Assembly (NCBI GenBank): GCA_016707285.1
Contig: JADJIA010000005.1
Location: forward strand, 248,001-312,000
Length of the DNA stretch: 64,000 bases
Reading direction: 5' to 3'
Source: Ignavibacteriales bacterium
GTDB lineage: Bacteria; Bacteroidota; Ignavibacteria; Ignavibacteriales; Ignavibacteriaceae
The translations under genes and the position numbers were made by a program. Below the pieces are notes generated by a model that was given only the letters and a program-made list of their open reading frames with translations, was not told the DNA's origin and did no database searches. Of this stretch, positions 44,926-53,801 are shown in pieces (the first letter of the stretch is position 1; every line of letters begins with the position of its first letter).

Positions 44926-45340
44926 ATTTCTTCCAATTAATTCTGACAACACTTGAAGCGAGGTAAGACTCGGTACAGTCTTTCACATAAATCCTGTAAT
45001 AACCGGTTTTGTAGAAAGTGACTTGTTTGTAGAACCAGGTCCAGTCGGGTTTGGTGGTTGATGAAATTGTCGTTTCATAAACCTCACCTTCGCCTTCCAT
45101 GGTCGGATAGTTCGGGTCATAATCATCAAGTCGGTAGATTTCAAAATAAACCTCTTCACAACCGACTGTGTAGGGAAGTTTCACCAAAAAATAGAAGTAC
45201 CCACCTTTTTGTGCGATATTGAAGGAAGTGGCTTCATTTATCGGTACACCTTTTTCGGTAACACCTTCACAAAATGTAAGAGTTTGCGAGAAGTTGGTTA
45301 CAACAAATGACAGTAAAAACAGAAGTAAATACTTTCTCAT
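44924..45340 (-). CDS. Secreted hypothetical protein
   Basis: A 138-residue protein from ATG 45340 with GAGGT 5 bp before it. It has a signal peptide (to about NFSQ) and a beta-sandwich-like mature part with four Cys (FCEGV, GCEEVYF, DCTES) that could form disulfides. KTGYYRIYVKDC resembles the end of an Ig-like or C2-like extracellular domain. No function can be assigned. Confidence 0.6.
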   Translation of the reverse strand: MRKYLLLFLLSFVVTNFSQTLTFCEGVTEKGVPINEATSFNIAQKGGYFYFLVKLPYTVGCEEVYFEIYRLDDYDPNYPTMEGEGEVYETTISSTTKPDWTWFYKQVTFYKTGYYRIYVKDCTESYLASSVVRINWKK

Positions 45341-45439
45341 AAGAGACCTCAATTGGGTAAAAAGATAATTATAAAAAATGATTTCCCGGGGAATAACTTA
45401 GTAAAAATTTAGCACATTATTTGAGATGGAAGAATATGA

Positions 45440-45680
45440 ATTTTAAGGGCACGCATGCCGAAGGCATCCCTTCGAGAGATACACGCAGATTAAACGTATC
45501 AAAGGCATCCCCCCGGGAGATTTTCGCGAGGTAAGTTTCTGTCGTTTAATCTCTTCTGTGCTTCCGATGATTTTCTTCTCAATTAATGGACTATCTCAAA
45601 AATCCCTTCTGTGAGCTCTGAGTGCTCTGTGGTTTAATCCTCCCCTTTGCGTTCTTTGCGATCCTGGCGGTACAACCAGG
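45440..45680. repeat. Non-coding periodic repeat region upstream of tRNA-His
   Basis: The 384-bp gap 45341-45724 has no gene. An imperfect direct repeat, AAGGCATCCC plus a CG-GAGAT tail, lies at 45461-45480 and 45502-45521 (17 of 20 identical). From about 45600 the sequence is built of short related words: CTGTGAGCTCTGAGTGCTCTG and TTTGCGTTCTTTGCG. Such CTCTGTG/TTTGCG words mark a widespread class of degenerate intergenic repeats. Only the tRNA promoter at its right end has a clear function. Confidence 0.5.
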
Positions 45681-45712
45681 TTTTGAAATAAACGAGAAAA
45701 TTGCTATATTTG
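45681..45712 (+). promoter_or_regulatory. Bacteroidota-type promoter of tRNA-His
   Basis: TTTTG (45681-45685), 19 bp spacer, and TATATTTG (45705-45712) match the TTTG-N19-TAnnTTTG consensus of Bacteroidota primary sigma factor exactly. The predicted start near 45719 leaves about six bases before the mature tRNA. Confidence 0.8.
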
Positions 45713-45724
45713 CAGTCTGAATTT

Positions 45725-45798
45725 GCCGTTGTAGCTCAGTTGGTTAGAGCGTCTGACTGTGGCTCAGAAGGCCATAGGTTCGAATCCTATCAACGGTA
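45725..45798 (+). tRNA. tRNA-His (anticodon GTG), no G-1, discriminator A73
   Basis: A complete cloverleaf: acceptor GCCGTTG/CAACGGT (45725-45731 and 45791-45797, with G1-U72 wobble), D arm GCTC/GAGC, anticodon stem TCTGA/TCAGA around loop CTGTGGC (anticodon 45759-45761), variable AGGCC, T arm ATAGG/CCTAT with TTCGAAT loop. CCA is not encoded. Nearly all tRNA-His species have an extra G-1 paired with C73; here position -1 is T and 73 is A. This is the pattern of alphaproteobacteria, and hisS nearby fits it. Confidence 0.95.
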
Positions 45799-45808
45799 CT
45801 CAGATTTC

Positions 45809-45845
45809 AAGCCTTGTTTAATTATATTAGACAAGGCTTTTTTTT
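45809..45845 (+). terminator. Rho-independent terminator after tRNA-His
   Basis: AAGCCTTGT (45809-45817) pairs perfectly with ACAAGGCTT (45831-45839) around a 13-base loop, followed by a run of eight T (45838-45845). It ends the tRNA transcript just before the pirin gene. Confidence 0.9.
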
Positions 45846-45860
45846 ATTTTGGAGGTTACA

Positions 45861-46880
45861 ATGTCAGTTTCACCAATTATTTCAATTCAGCCATTGGGAT
45901 TTCAGTGGCCCGTTCTTGATCCTTTTCTTTTTTGTGTTCATCATCTCGATTATTTCCCGAAGGGGAACGGGGAGATGGGTCCCGCAGCTTCACTGGAAGG
46001 AAGAAATATCGGTCAGGATTTTACGATTAAAGATGGCTGGAGGATGTATCATGGTGATGTAATCCCCGGTTTCCCGGCACATCCTCACAGAGGTTTTGAA
46101 ACGGTGACGGTTGTTTTGCAAGGGTTTGTTGATCACTCTGATTCTCACGGTCAAGCCGGGAGATATGGAAATGGAGATGTACAGTGGATGACGGCAGGCA
46201 GTGGATTGCAGCATTCTGAAATGTTCCCGCTTCTTCATGATGACAAAGAGAATACGGGTGAATTGTTTCAGATTTGGATAAATTTACCAAAGGCAAAAAA
46301 AATGGTTGAACCGCATTTTAAAATGCTTTGGGCGGAAGATATTCCTGTGCATAAATCGGAGGATATTAAAAGTAAAAAGACGGAGGTGACACTGATAACG
46401 GGTTCTCTCGGTACAACAAAGGCATTGGATCCCGCACCGGATTCATGGGCAGCAGATGAAAAAAATGAAGTTTTGATTTGGACGGTAAAAATGGAGCAGG
46501 GGGCCAAATGGTCTATCCCGACTGCATCTAAAAATACCTTCAGGGTGGTATATTTTTATAAAGGTGACAGTGTAACGGTTAATGGTGAGGAGATAGGTGA
46601 GTATAAAGCATTTCAGCTTGTTCCTGATGCCGAGGTGGAATTAGTTGCCGGGGAAACTGATTGTTTCTTCCTTATCTTGCAGGGAATCCCGATAGATGAA
46701 CCTGTATTTCAGCATGGTCCCTTTGTTATGAACTCCAAAGCTGAGATTATGAAAGCGTTTGTGGATTTTGATGAAACAAAATTTGGAGGCTGGCCCTGGG
46801 AGAGAAGTGACATGGTTCATCCTAAGGATAAAGGGAGATTTGCCACACACATCGACGGAACTGAGGAGATAAGAACTTAA
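45861..46880 (+). CDS. Pirin family protein
   Basis: A 339-residue bicupin from ATG 45861, with GGAGG at 45851-45855; the TTG at 45849 is not used. Metal ligands are visible in FPAHPHRGFETVT and GLQHSE, so the N-terminal cupin should bind iron. Pirins are redox-sensing co-regulators or quercetinase-like dioxygenases; sequence alone cannot separate these. Being just after the tRNA terminator, it likely has its own promoter or readthrough. Confidence 0.88.
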   Translation: MSVSPIISIQPLGFQWPVLDPFLFCVHHLDYFPKGNGEMGPAASLEGRNIGQDFTIKDGWRMYHGDVIPGFPAHPHRGFETVTVVLQGFVDHSDSHGQAGRYGNGDVQWMTAGSGLQHSEMFPLLHDDKENTGELFQIWINLPKAKKMVEPHFKMLWAEDIPVHKSEDIKSKKTEVTLITGSLGTTKALDPAPDSWAADEKNEVLIWTVKMEQGAKWSIPTASKNTFRVVYFYKGDSVTVNGEEIGEYKAFQLVPDAEVELVAGETDCFFLILQGIPIDEPVFQHGPFVMNSKAEIMKAFVDFDETKFGGWPWERSDMVHPKDKGRFATHIDGTEEIRT

Positions 46881-46897
46881 GTAAAATCACAATTTAC

Positions 46898-46933
46898 AAA
46901 AAAAGGCTGCTTTTTTCGAGGCAGCCTTTTTTT
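46898..46933. terminator. Bidirectional terminator between pirin and T9SS cargo gene
   Basis: A 13-bp stem, AAAAAAAGGCTGC (46898-46910) with GCAGCCTTTTTTT (46921-46933), encloses a 10-base loop. The A and T flanks give a U-tract in both directions, serving the pirin gene on plus and the gene ending at 46950 on minus. Confidence 0.92.
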
Positions 46934-46949
46934 ATTTGTTTCGGTTGAA

Positions 46950-48722
46950 TTATTTCATCAGAATCATTTTTTTTGTTGAGGAGAATTTACTTCCGTCAAC
47001 TCCGTTTGCTTCCAAAGTATAAAAATATACACCACTGTTTAAACCGGCTGCATTAACGGAAATGTTGTAATTTCCTGCGGCATAGTTGTCAGAAAGAAGA
47101 TTCATTACTTCCTGTCCAAGTGGGTTATAAATTTTTAGACTTACTTTTGAATCCACTTTCAAGGCGAATTTAATAGCTGTTGACGGATTAAAGGGATTTG
47201 GGAAATTTTGACTCAAGCTATAATCGTTTGGTGTGGAAAGATCCACTTCAATCACTTTTGAGAAGGACTGAGTTCCATCCAAATCAATCTGATTTAATCT
47301 GTAATAAACTTTTCCTGAAGAGGATTCATCATCCACAAAAGAATAGTTGTGGGTTCTTGTTGAAGTACCATTACCATTCACAAATCCGATTTTTTCCCAG
47401 TTTCCGTTAGTTTTCTTTTCAACTGAAAATCCATGGTTATTTGTTTCGGTTGCTGTTGACCAGTTAAGAACAACTTTATTCGCAAACACATCTGCAGAGA
47501 ATGAAGTAAGTTCAACGGGAACTATATGTGAAGCATCCCAATAAACTTTGTTTCCGGTGCCTGTTTCTGCTTCAAATGCTACTCCTGTACCGCTGTAGAA
47601 AGGTAATTCAACAATGATCGGTTTACAGTTGGCGGCAGAGTAGAAAGCTGGAACATTGTTTATCTGTTCAAAAGGTTGGAAAGTGGAACCTGATTGAAGG
47701 GCAGAACCAAATAGTAATTTATCTGTAGCTGAAGTTGCAGGGCCCACCTGAGCACTATCTGCGTGATAAACAAAACTGAATCCGTTTCCGGCAGGGAGTT
47801 TAGCTTTTAAATCAAATCCATATTGATTTACTGTCTCATCAGGATTTACTCTGAACTCTGCACCGTAGGTTGTACCTCCATCAGTACTTTGTCTTGCCCA
47901 AACTTGTGAACTACCATCAACTCTGGTATAAAGAAACCAAAAAACTCCATTTCCACCAACAGTTTTATACTCATATTTGGGAAGATTACTTGTGGCAAGA
48001 TCCTGAAATCCAGCGGAGGCGAGCACGCCGGGGGATGTTTCACGATATCTTGCAATTCTTATTACTGAGGTATTGGTATCGGCTAAGACCGGTCCCAGAT
48101 AATTGAGGAGTAATGTATCACCACTTAAAGATTTTGACATCACAGGTAGAGCAGCTGCAGAGGATATGCTTCCTCTTGTACCCCAACTCATTCCATTGTC
48201 GATGGAAGAATATCTGATAAGATTATTTGAAGCAAGTGAATCGAGTACGACATACATTGAATTTGTGGAAGAAATTTCCACATCAAATGATCTGTAAGCA
48301 CCTGCAACCATCACCGGGTTAAGTGTTGAGGAATTTACATTCCAGCTATAAACATCGAAACCAACTTGAAAAAAGCAATAAACAGAATCAACTGAAGATT
48401 TCAGAAGTTTGATTTTTTCATATTTTGTCCGGTTATTTACCCCTGAAAGCGTTGTCCATGACAAACCGGCATCGGTTGATTTTCTGATCACAAGCCCAAG
48501 GTTGGCTGTTGACAGAGTATCATTAATGGCAATGTAAATATCACCATTTGAAGTTTGAATACCTGACATCGGTCCAATTGGTTTATAGTCAAGTACAACA
48601 TTATCAGAACCCCAGTCACCCTGTATTTCAGAAGTAAAAACTGGTTTTTCGACCCTTAGGTTTTGAGAAAAAGTAAGAATTGAGAGAGAACATAACAGTA
48701 GAACAGTATAAATATAGCGCAT
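46950..48722 (-). CDS. Secreted BNR/sialidase-like repeat protein with T9SS type A sorting domain
   Basis: A 590-residue protein with a signal peptide (to about TFSQ). The body (about 40-400) shows Asp-box-like repeats: RKSTDAGLSWTTL, SSIDNGMSWGTRG and RQSTDGGTTYGAEF, suggesting a beta-propeller. A fibronectin-like segment follows (VELTSFSADVFANKVVLNWSTATETNNHGFSVEK). The C-terminal 80 residues are a classical T9SS type A domain (LSQNFPNPFNPSTAIKF, GVYFYTLEA, KKMILMK). It should be exported by the PorU/PorV system. No active site is evident. Confidence 0.85.
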   Translation of the reverse strand: MRYIYTVLLLCSLSILTFSQNLRVEKPVFTSEIQGDWGSDNVVLDYKPIGPMSGIQTSNGDIYIAINDTLSTANLGLVIRKSTDAGLSWTTLSGVNNRTKYEKIKLLKSSVDSVYCFFQVGFDVYSWNVNSSTLNPVMVAGAYRSFDVEISSTNSMYVVLDSLASNNLIRYSSIDNGMSWGTRGSISSAAALPVMSKSLSGDTLLLNYLGPVLADTNTSVIRIARYRETSPGVLASAGFQDLATSNLPKYEYKTVGGNGVFWFLYTRVDGSSQVWARQSTDGGTTYGAEFRVNPDETVNQYGFDLKAKLPAGNGFSFVYHADSAQVGPATSATDKLLFGSALQSGSTFQPFEQINNVPAFYSAANCKPIIVELPFYSGTGVAFEAETGTGNKVYWDASHIVPVELTSFSADVFANKVVLNWSTATETNNHGFSVEKKTNGNWEKIGFVNGNGTSTRTHNYSFVDDESSSGKVYYRLNQIDLDGTQSFSKVIEVDLSTPNDYSLSQNFPNPFNPSTAIKFALKVDSKVSLKIYNPLGQEVMNLLSDNYAAGNYNISVNAAGLNSGVYFYTLEANGVDGSKFSSTKKMILMK

Positions 48723-48870
48723 TGTGGTCTCGCTAATGAATGATTAAATAATTTATTTCGCTAACTTTTGTAAAATACAATTATCAAATGAAAAAAACAA
48801 GGTTTAAATCACAAATAATAAACTCACAGTATAAAAAACAAATTGTTAAAAATTTTTAGAAATACTTCTC

Positions 48871-49548
48871 TTAGACAAATTTAAGAAGCAGGTAAAAATG
48901 CGAAAAAGCTCCAAGAAGGATGAAGACATGGAATATTTCATGAAATCCCATTATTCCGGGAAAAGGATCAGGTTTTTTAAAGGCGTAGATAAGTGCTCCG
49001 ACAGTGTAAAAAACAGCTTCAAGGATTAACCAAAACATACCACCATCGGGCATCGCATTATAGAGAGGATAAATAACCAAAATTACAAGCCAACCCATTG
49101 CCAGATAGATAGCAGTATATAATTTTCTCGGGGCATCCAGCCAAAATACTTTGATAAAAAAGCCTGCCAGGGCAATAGTCCATACAACAGCGAGGGTTAT
49201 ATAACCCAAAGTTCCGCCGAGAGTAATTAAACAAATTGGAGTGTATGACCCGGCAATGGATACAAAGATCATAATGTGATCTATTTTCCTTAGCACAACA
49301 AGTTTATTGTCGGTAGCCGGTATCCAGTGATACAAAGTACTGGCGAGGAAAAGAAAAAATTGCGATGCCGAAAATATTGAAAAAGAAATCCGGTGAATTC
49401 CGGTAACAACCGGATACTCACGATTCACGAGAATTAATAATGAAACAATTGCGAAAATGACCCCGATAAAGTGAGTCAGCCCGTTAACAGGTTCGCGCAG
49501 TTTACTTGGAAATTTCAAAAGCAGGCTCGGAATATTTATGAACGACAC
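48871..49548 (-). CDS. Hemolysin III family (TrhA/PAQR-type) membrane protein
   Basis: A 225-residue protein with seven hydrophobic segments. REPVNGLTHFIGVIFAIVSL, STLYHWIPATDNK, LRKIDHIMIFVSIAGSYTP and GFHEIFHVFILLGAFSHF are the family motifs, with the conserved Ser, His and Asp of the PAQR metal site. Its start is GTG 49548, without a clear ribosome binding site, so a slightly shorter protein is possible. The role in non-pathogens is membrane homeostasis; hemolysis is not implied. Confidence 0.88.
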   Translation of the reverse strand: MSFINIPSLLLKFPSKLREPVNGLTHFIGVIFAIVSLLILVNREYPVVTGIHRISFSIFSASQFFLFLASTLYHWIPATDNKLVVLRKIDHIMIFVSIAGSYTPICLITLGGTLGYITLAVVWTIALAGFFIKVFWLDAPRKLYTAIYLAMGWLVILVIYPLYNAMPDGGMFWLILEAVFYTVGALIYAFKKPDPFPGIMGFHEIFHVFILLGAFSHFYLLLKFV

Positions 49549-49629
49549 TTCAAAAATACAAAATAGATCAACATGATAACTTTTTCGTAAATTTAAACTT
49601 ATGATTTTTGCAAAAACACCGGATAAAAA

Positions 49630-51183
49630 ATGAACGGCATGATCCCCAGAAAAATAAAAGGTTTCAGAGATATTGATCCTGAATTGAATGAATTACGCAA
49701 AAGTGTAGTAAAAAAGGCGGGCGAGGTTTACGAACTTTATGGATTCAGGCACTGGGACACACCTATACTTGAATATGCTGAAAACCTGGGGAAATATCTT
49801 CCGGACAAGGAAACGGTTGCCGAAGGAGTTTATTCTTTCCGTAATCCCGAGACTGAACCCGTCTATAAAGATGATGGTTCAGAATTAAGGGATGAATCCG
49901 ATTTTGTAGTGATGGATAATCACCATCTGGCTATGAGGTATGATTTAACTGCTCCATTGGCGAGGATGTATGCGGAGGAACTGTTTATGCAGTCGCAAAA
50001 AGGGCAGTTGACCACAAAAAATGCTCCACTGTTCAAAAGGTACCAATATGGACCTGTTTACAGGTTCGAAGCCAAACTTGATCCGGGCAGATTCCGTGAA
50101 TTCTGGCAACTCGATTTTGATACTGTTGGAACTTCAGATGTGTCGGCTGATGCTGAATCGTGTATGATCTTAAGTGATGCTCTGGAAGCCATTGGACTCG
50201 ACAGAAGCTCATATCTTGTAAAGGTTAACAACCGCAAAATCCTCTCGGGATTTCTTGAAACAATCGGAATATCGGGTGCAGAAAATGAAGGAAATGTTTT
50301 AAGGATAATTGACAAAATTGATAAAATTGGGGTGGAAGGAATTTCATTCGAACTTGGCAGAGGAAGGAAAGATTCTTCAGGTGCTTTGATACCCGGATTG
50401 GGAATTGATCCATCCATTGTTAAAAAGATTGGTGATTATTTTGAACAATTTACCGAGGAAAAATCAAGATCAGAAATCATTGAAAATCTTTCCTCATTAA
50501 ATTCAGGTAATGAAAAATTTACTGAAGGAGTTGATGAACTTATCAAGATTGATAATATCCTTCAGGCATCCGGTTATGATGAAAAACGAGTACTCTTTTC
50601 ACCGGCAATTGTGAGGGGATTGGGTTATTACACAGGGCCTGTTTATGAGGTGGAATCGCTTTTAACTTTCACTGACAGCAAAGGAAACCTCAGAAAAGTT
50701 GGCTCAATTTGTGGTGGCGGCAGATATGACGGTTTGGTTGAAAGGCTTTTAGGGATTAAAGTTCCTGCCGCTGGTGCCTCAATTGGGGTTGACAGACTGT
50801 GCGAATTGCTTGTGCTTTCGGGGAATGCAAATGTTAAAACAGATGCGCCTGTCCTGATAGCTGTTTTTGATGATGAATTGATGAGTGAATACCAAAAAAT
50901 AGCTGCTGAACTTCGCCAGGCGGGGATTAGCACAGAAATTTATTATGGTGCACAACGCGGATTAAAAAAACAACTTGGTTATGCTGATAAAATGAATTCA
51001 CCAATTTGTATATTACTTGGTAGTGACGAATTTGAAAAAGGAATTGTAACTGTGAGAGACCTTAAACTTGGGAATGAATTGTCCGATTCAATCACCAACA
51101 AGGATGAATGGAAACAGCGGGTGCAAAAGGAAGTTCCCCGAAATGAGCTTGTAAGTGTTATAAAACAACTTTTACACCATTAA
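49630..51183 (+). CDS. hisS: Histidyl-tRNA synthetase, alphaproteobacterial-like type
   Basis: A 517-residue class II synthetase. Motifs: GFRDIDPEL and HWDTPILEY near the N-terminus, RYDLTAPLAR at 103-112, motif 2 YQYGPVYRFEAKLDPGRFRE at 139-158, then FDTVGTSDVSADAE, the HisA-box RGLGYYTGPVYE near 330, and GGGRYDGL. The canonical bacterial form has RPEGT and RYERPQ-GRYRQFHQ instead; this one resembles the enzyme of alphaproteobacteria, which charges tRNA-His lacking G-1. The tRNA at 45725 has exactly that form. The C-terminal anticodon-binding domain is present. Confidence 0.93.
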   Translation: MNGMIPRKIKGFRDIDPELNELRKSVVKKAGEVYELYGFRHWDTPILEYAENLGKYLPDKETVAEGVYSFRNPETEPVYKDDGSELRDESDFVVMDNHHLAMRYDLTAPLARMYAEELFMQSQKGQLTTKNAPLFKRYQYGPVYRFEAKLDPGRFREFWQLDFDTVGTSDVSADAESCMILSDALEAIGLDRSSYLVKVNNRKILSGFLETIGISGAENEGNVLRIIDKIDKIGVEGISFELGRGRKDSSGALIPGLGIDPSIVKKIGDYFEQFTEEKSRSEIIENLSSLNSGNEKFTEGVDELIKIDNILQASGYDEKRVLFSPAIVRGLGYYTGPVYEVESLLTFTDSKGNLRKVGSICGGGRYDGLVERLLGIKVPAAGASIGVDRLCELLVLSGNANVKTDAPVLIAVFDDELMSEYQKIAAELRQAGISTEIYYGAQRGLKKQLGYADKMNSPICILLGSDEFEKGIVTVRDLKLGNELSDSITNKDEWKQRVQKEVPRNELVSVIKQLLHH

Positions 51184-51204
51184 TTTCGGCATACGGGAGA
51201 GACA

Positions 51205-52791
51205 ATGATCGAAAATAATATACTTTACCTCGACGGAAAATCGCTTACAATTCAGGAAGTTTACACAGCTTCGACTGTTCCTTTAAAAGTGAAGTTGACG
51301 GATGATTCCAGATTTGCTATTAAAAGCTGTCGCGAAAAATTAATCAGACAGATAAGGAATAATCCCGAACAAAAAATATATGGCGTTAATGTTGGTGTCG
51401 GGAACTTGAAAGATACATACATCTCTCCTGAGGAATCAGAAAATTTTCAGGTGAAATATGTGATGTCACATAATTGTGGAACTGGGGAACCCCTGGCTCA
51501 AGAAGTTGTTCGTGCGATGATGATTATCAGATTAAACTCATTTGCACATGGAGTTTCTGCTATGTCGCTTGAGACTGTAGAGATGATCGAATCACTCCTT
51601 AACAATGATGTGATTCCATTGGTATTAAAAGAAGGCTCTGTTGGGGCAAGTGGTGATCTTGTTCCACTTGCAATGATTGCAGGAGTTATGATTGGTTTAC
51701 CTGAGTCGAAAGCGTGGTATAAGGGGACCTTGTTAACTGCTCCGGAAGCACTTAACCTGGCAGGTTTGGCTCCCGCTAAACTTGGATTTAAGGAAGCGAT
51801 GGGATTAACAAACGGCACAAATTTTATGTCCGCAAACTCCATATTTGCTTCAATCCAAGCCCGTAACTTATTAAAAACAGCAAATTTAGCTGCCGCCTTT
51901 TCAGTCGAAGCCATAAGAGGAGAAAAAGATGCTTTCAACAGTTTTCTTGCCGAAAAGCGACCACATCCGGGATTAGTTGCAACTGCTTCTGAAATCCGTG
52001 ACCACCTGAAGGGTTCACTTAGAACAACAGTAGAAGCGCAAAAAATCAGGTTTAAGGGGCAGGACACATCAACTGCAACAGAAAGGGTGCAGGACAGATA
52101 CTGTTTCCGTGCTGTTCCTCCTGTTCATGGAGCAACGCTTGATGCACTGGAAAGATTTGATGAAGTTCTAACAATCGAAATTAATTCTGTTACAGATAAT
52201 CCACTGTTCGAAGAAAATGGCGACAATCTAATTTTTCACAGCGGATCAAATTTCCATGGTCAACCTTTAGCAAATGTAATTGATTATTTAAAACTTTCAC
52301 TGACTTCACTTTCCTTAATTTCTGACAAAAGATCTTTTTCAATGTTGGGTAAAAACCTGAGTTTTGGTTTACCGTCAAATCTTGCGATAGCTCCTGAAAA
52401 AGGGGATTCAGGGTTGATGTTGGCGCAATATTCGGGCGCTTCAAGAGCAGGAGAAAACAGGGTGTTATCGAGTCCTGCATCAGTTATGTCGATATCAACA
52501 TCTGCTGGACAGGAAGATTTTGTTTCGATGGGGAGTATTGGTGCGGTTCATCTGATAAAAGTTTTGGATAACTTAAAAACTGTTCTGGCAATTGAATTAT
52601 TATGTGGATTAAGAGCTCTTCAGATGACCAATAACAAACCGGGATTTCTTACAGGTGATTTGTGTCGTTTGGGAGAAGGAACGGGTAAACTTTTTCATAC
52701 GCTGGATGAATTATTGCCTCTACCTGAAGGAGACACTTATCTTGCTGCAGAAATGGAGACAGTAAGACAGTTTATAGATTCGAGGATTTAG
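51205..52791 (+). CDS. hutH: Histidine ammonia-lyase (aromatic ammonia-lyase family)
   Basis: A 528-residue lyase. The MIO cofactor triad is Ala148-Ser149-Gly150 in SVGASGDLVPLA; YGVNVGVG, NGTNFMSA, EINSVTDNPLF, SGSNFHGQ and QEDFVSMG are in family order. Ser88-His89 (YVMSHNCGTGEP) is the pair typical of histidine-specific members, unlike tyrosine- or phenylalanine-specific enzymes. It releases ammonia from histidine to give urocanate. No hutU, hutI or hutG is near, so the fate of urocanate is open. It follows hisS by 21 bp, with GGGAGAG before the ATG. Confidence 0.85.
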   Translation: MIENNILYLDGKSLTIQEVYTASTVPLKVKLTDDSRFAIKSCREKLIRQIRNNPEQKIYGVNVGVGNLKDTYISPEESENFQVKYVMSHNCGTGEPLAQEVVRAMMIIRLNSFAHGVSAMSLETVEMIESLLNNDVIPLVLKEGSVGASGDLVPLAMIAGVMIGLPESKAWYKGTLLTAPEALNLAGLAPAKLGFKEAMGLTNGTNFMSANSIFASIQARNLLKTANLAAAFSVEAIRGEKDAFNSFLAEKRPHPGLVATASEIRDHLKGSLRTTVEAQKIRFKGQDTSTATERVQDRYCFRAVPPVHGATLDALERFDEVLTIEINSVTDNPLFEENGDNLIFHSGSNFHGQPLANVIDYLKLSLTSLSLISDKRSFSMLGKNLSFGLPSNLAIAPEKGDSGLMLAQYSGASRAGENRVLSSPASVMSISTSAGQEDFVSMGSIGAVHLIKVLDNLKTVLAIELLCGLRALQMTNNKPGFLTGDLCRLGEGTGKLFHTLDELLPLPEGDTYLAAEMETVRQFIDSRI

Positions 52792-52797
52792 TCCTGG

Positions 52798-53766
52798 TTA
52801 AATGATTGGGCTGTCCTCAAGCAGATAACTGTATTTCGGAAAGCGTTCAACAAAGCCAATTTTGCCTTGCAAACCACCTGTGTGGTAAACCAGGATTTTA
52901 TCGTTTGGGTTAAAATATCCATTTTGTGAGAGTTGTGAGACGGCGTAGAGTACTTTGCCTGTGTAAATCGGGTCAATTTCGACTCCATATTCTCGTTCAA
53001 AAGAATGGATAAAGTTGATTAAAACATCATTGGTTTTTGCATACCCACCAAAGTGGTAATTATCCAAAACCTCAAGATTTTCGAAGTTTTTTACTCCTTC
53101 TGCTCCAACCACCACTTTTAAATTATCAAGAACATACTGATAATCTTTAAGGACAGGGACGACCAAAAATTTTGATTTGTTGATTGAGATTTTCGAGGCG
53201 GCAATCAAATTTCCACCCAGAGTCCCTCCTGAACCCATCGCCATTATTACATAATCAAAATCACCAAAATCATTGGGCAGCATCTCAGAAGCTCCAAGGT
53301 ATCCAAGACGGTTGCTTCCACCCTCGGGCACAAAATAAAAATCACCAAATTTCTCTTTCAGATGCTCGACATATTCCTCGGAGTATCTGTTTCTGTATTC
53401 GGTCCTTGAAACAAAATGGAGAAACATCCCAAATTTTTCCGCCTCTCGCAAAGTGAAATTTAGTGGAATTGTTCGTTCACCTCTGATAATTCCCACAGTT
53501 TTTAACCCCAGGATATTACCGGCACCTGCTGTGGCGTGAATATGATTGGAAAAGGCTCCGCCAAATGTGAGAATTGTATCTTTCTTCTCTTCGATACATT
53601 CAAAAATGTTCCTTTTTAATTTGAACCATTTATTTCCCTGCAAAACGGGATGAGTTTTATCAAATCGTTCAATAAAAAAGTTACCCGACGGAAACAGATC
53701 ACCTGAGTGAAGAGCAGTTCTTGGAACAGTTAAGTTCTCAAAAAATTGTCTTATTTCAGGATGCAT
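52798..53766 (-). CDS. PLP-dependent ACC deaminase/D-cysteine desulfhydrase family enzyme
   Basis: A 322-residue fold-type II PLP enzyme. Schiff-base Lys46 lies in QGNKWFKLKRN, the cofactor-binding FGGAFSNHI follows, and MGSGGTLGGN forms the phosphate loop. This subfamily includes ACC deaminase, D-cysteine desulfhydrase and D-serine-type enzymes; sequence does not settle which. It converges on hutH with only six bases between stops. Confidence 0.85.
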   Translation of the reverse strand: MHPEIRQFFENLTVPRTALHSGDLFPSGNFFIERFDKTHPVLQGNKWFKLKRNIFECIEEKKDTILTFGGAFSNHIHATAGAGNILGLKTVGIIRGERTIPLNFTLREAEKFGMFLHFVSRTEYRNRYSEEYVEHLKEKFGDFYFVPEGGSNRLGYLGASEMLPNDFGDFDYVIMAMGSGGTLGGNLIAASKISINKSKFLVVPVLKDYQYVLDNLKVVVGAEGVKNFENLEVLDNYHFGGYAKTNDVLINFIHSFEREYGVEIDPIYTGKVLYAVSQLSQNGYFNPNDKILVYHTGGLQGKIGFVERFPKYSYLLEDSPII

Positions 53767-53801
53767 TTCTGTCGGGTATCAAATGTGGCGGAGCCTTTGT
53801 C

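Noticed and set aside
45701..45919. A 72-codon frame with VAQLVRASDCGSEGHRFES
   Set aside because: This string is the well-known translation artefact of a tRNA gene; the bases are the tRNA-His cloverleaf.
51498..52067. A 189-codon antisense frame inside hutH
   Set aside because: A shadow of the conserved lyase on the other strand.
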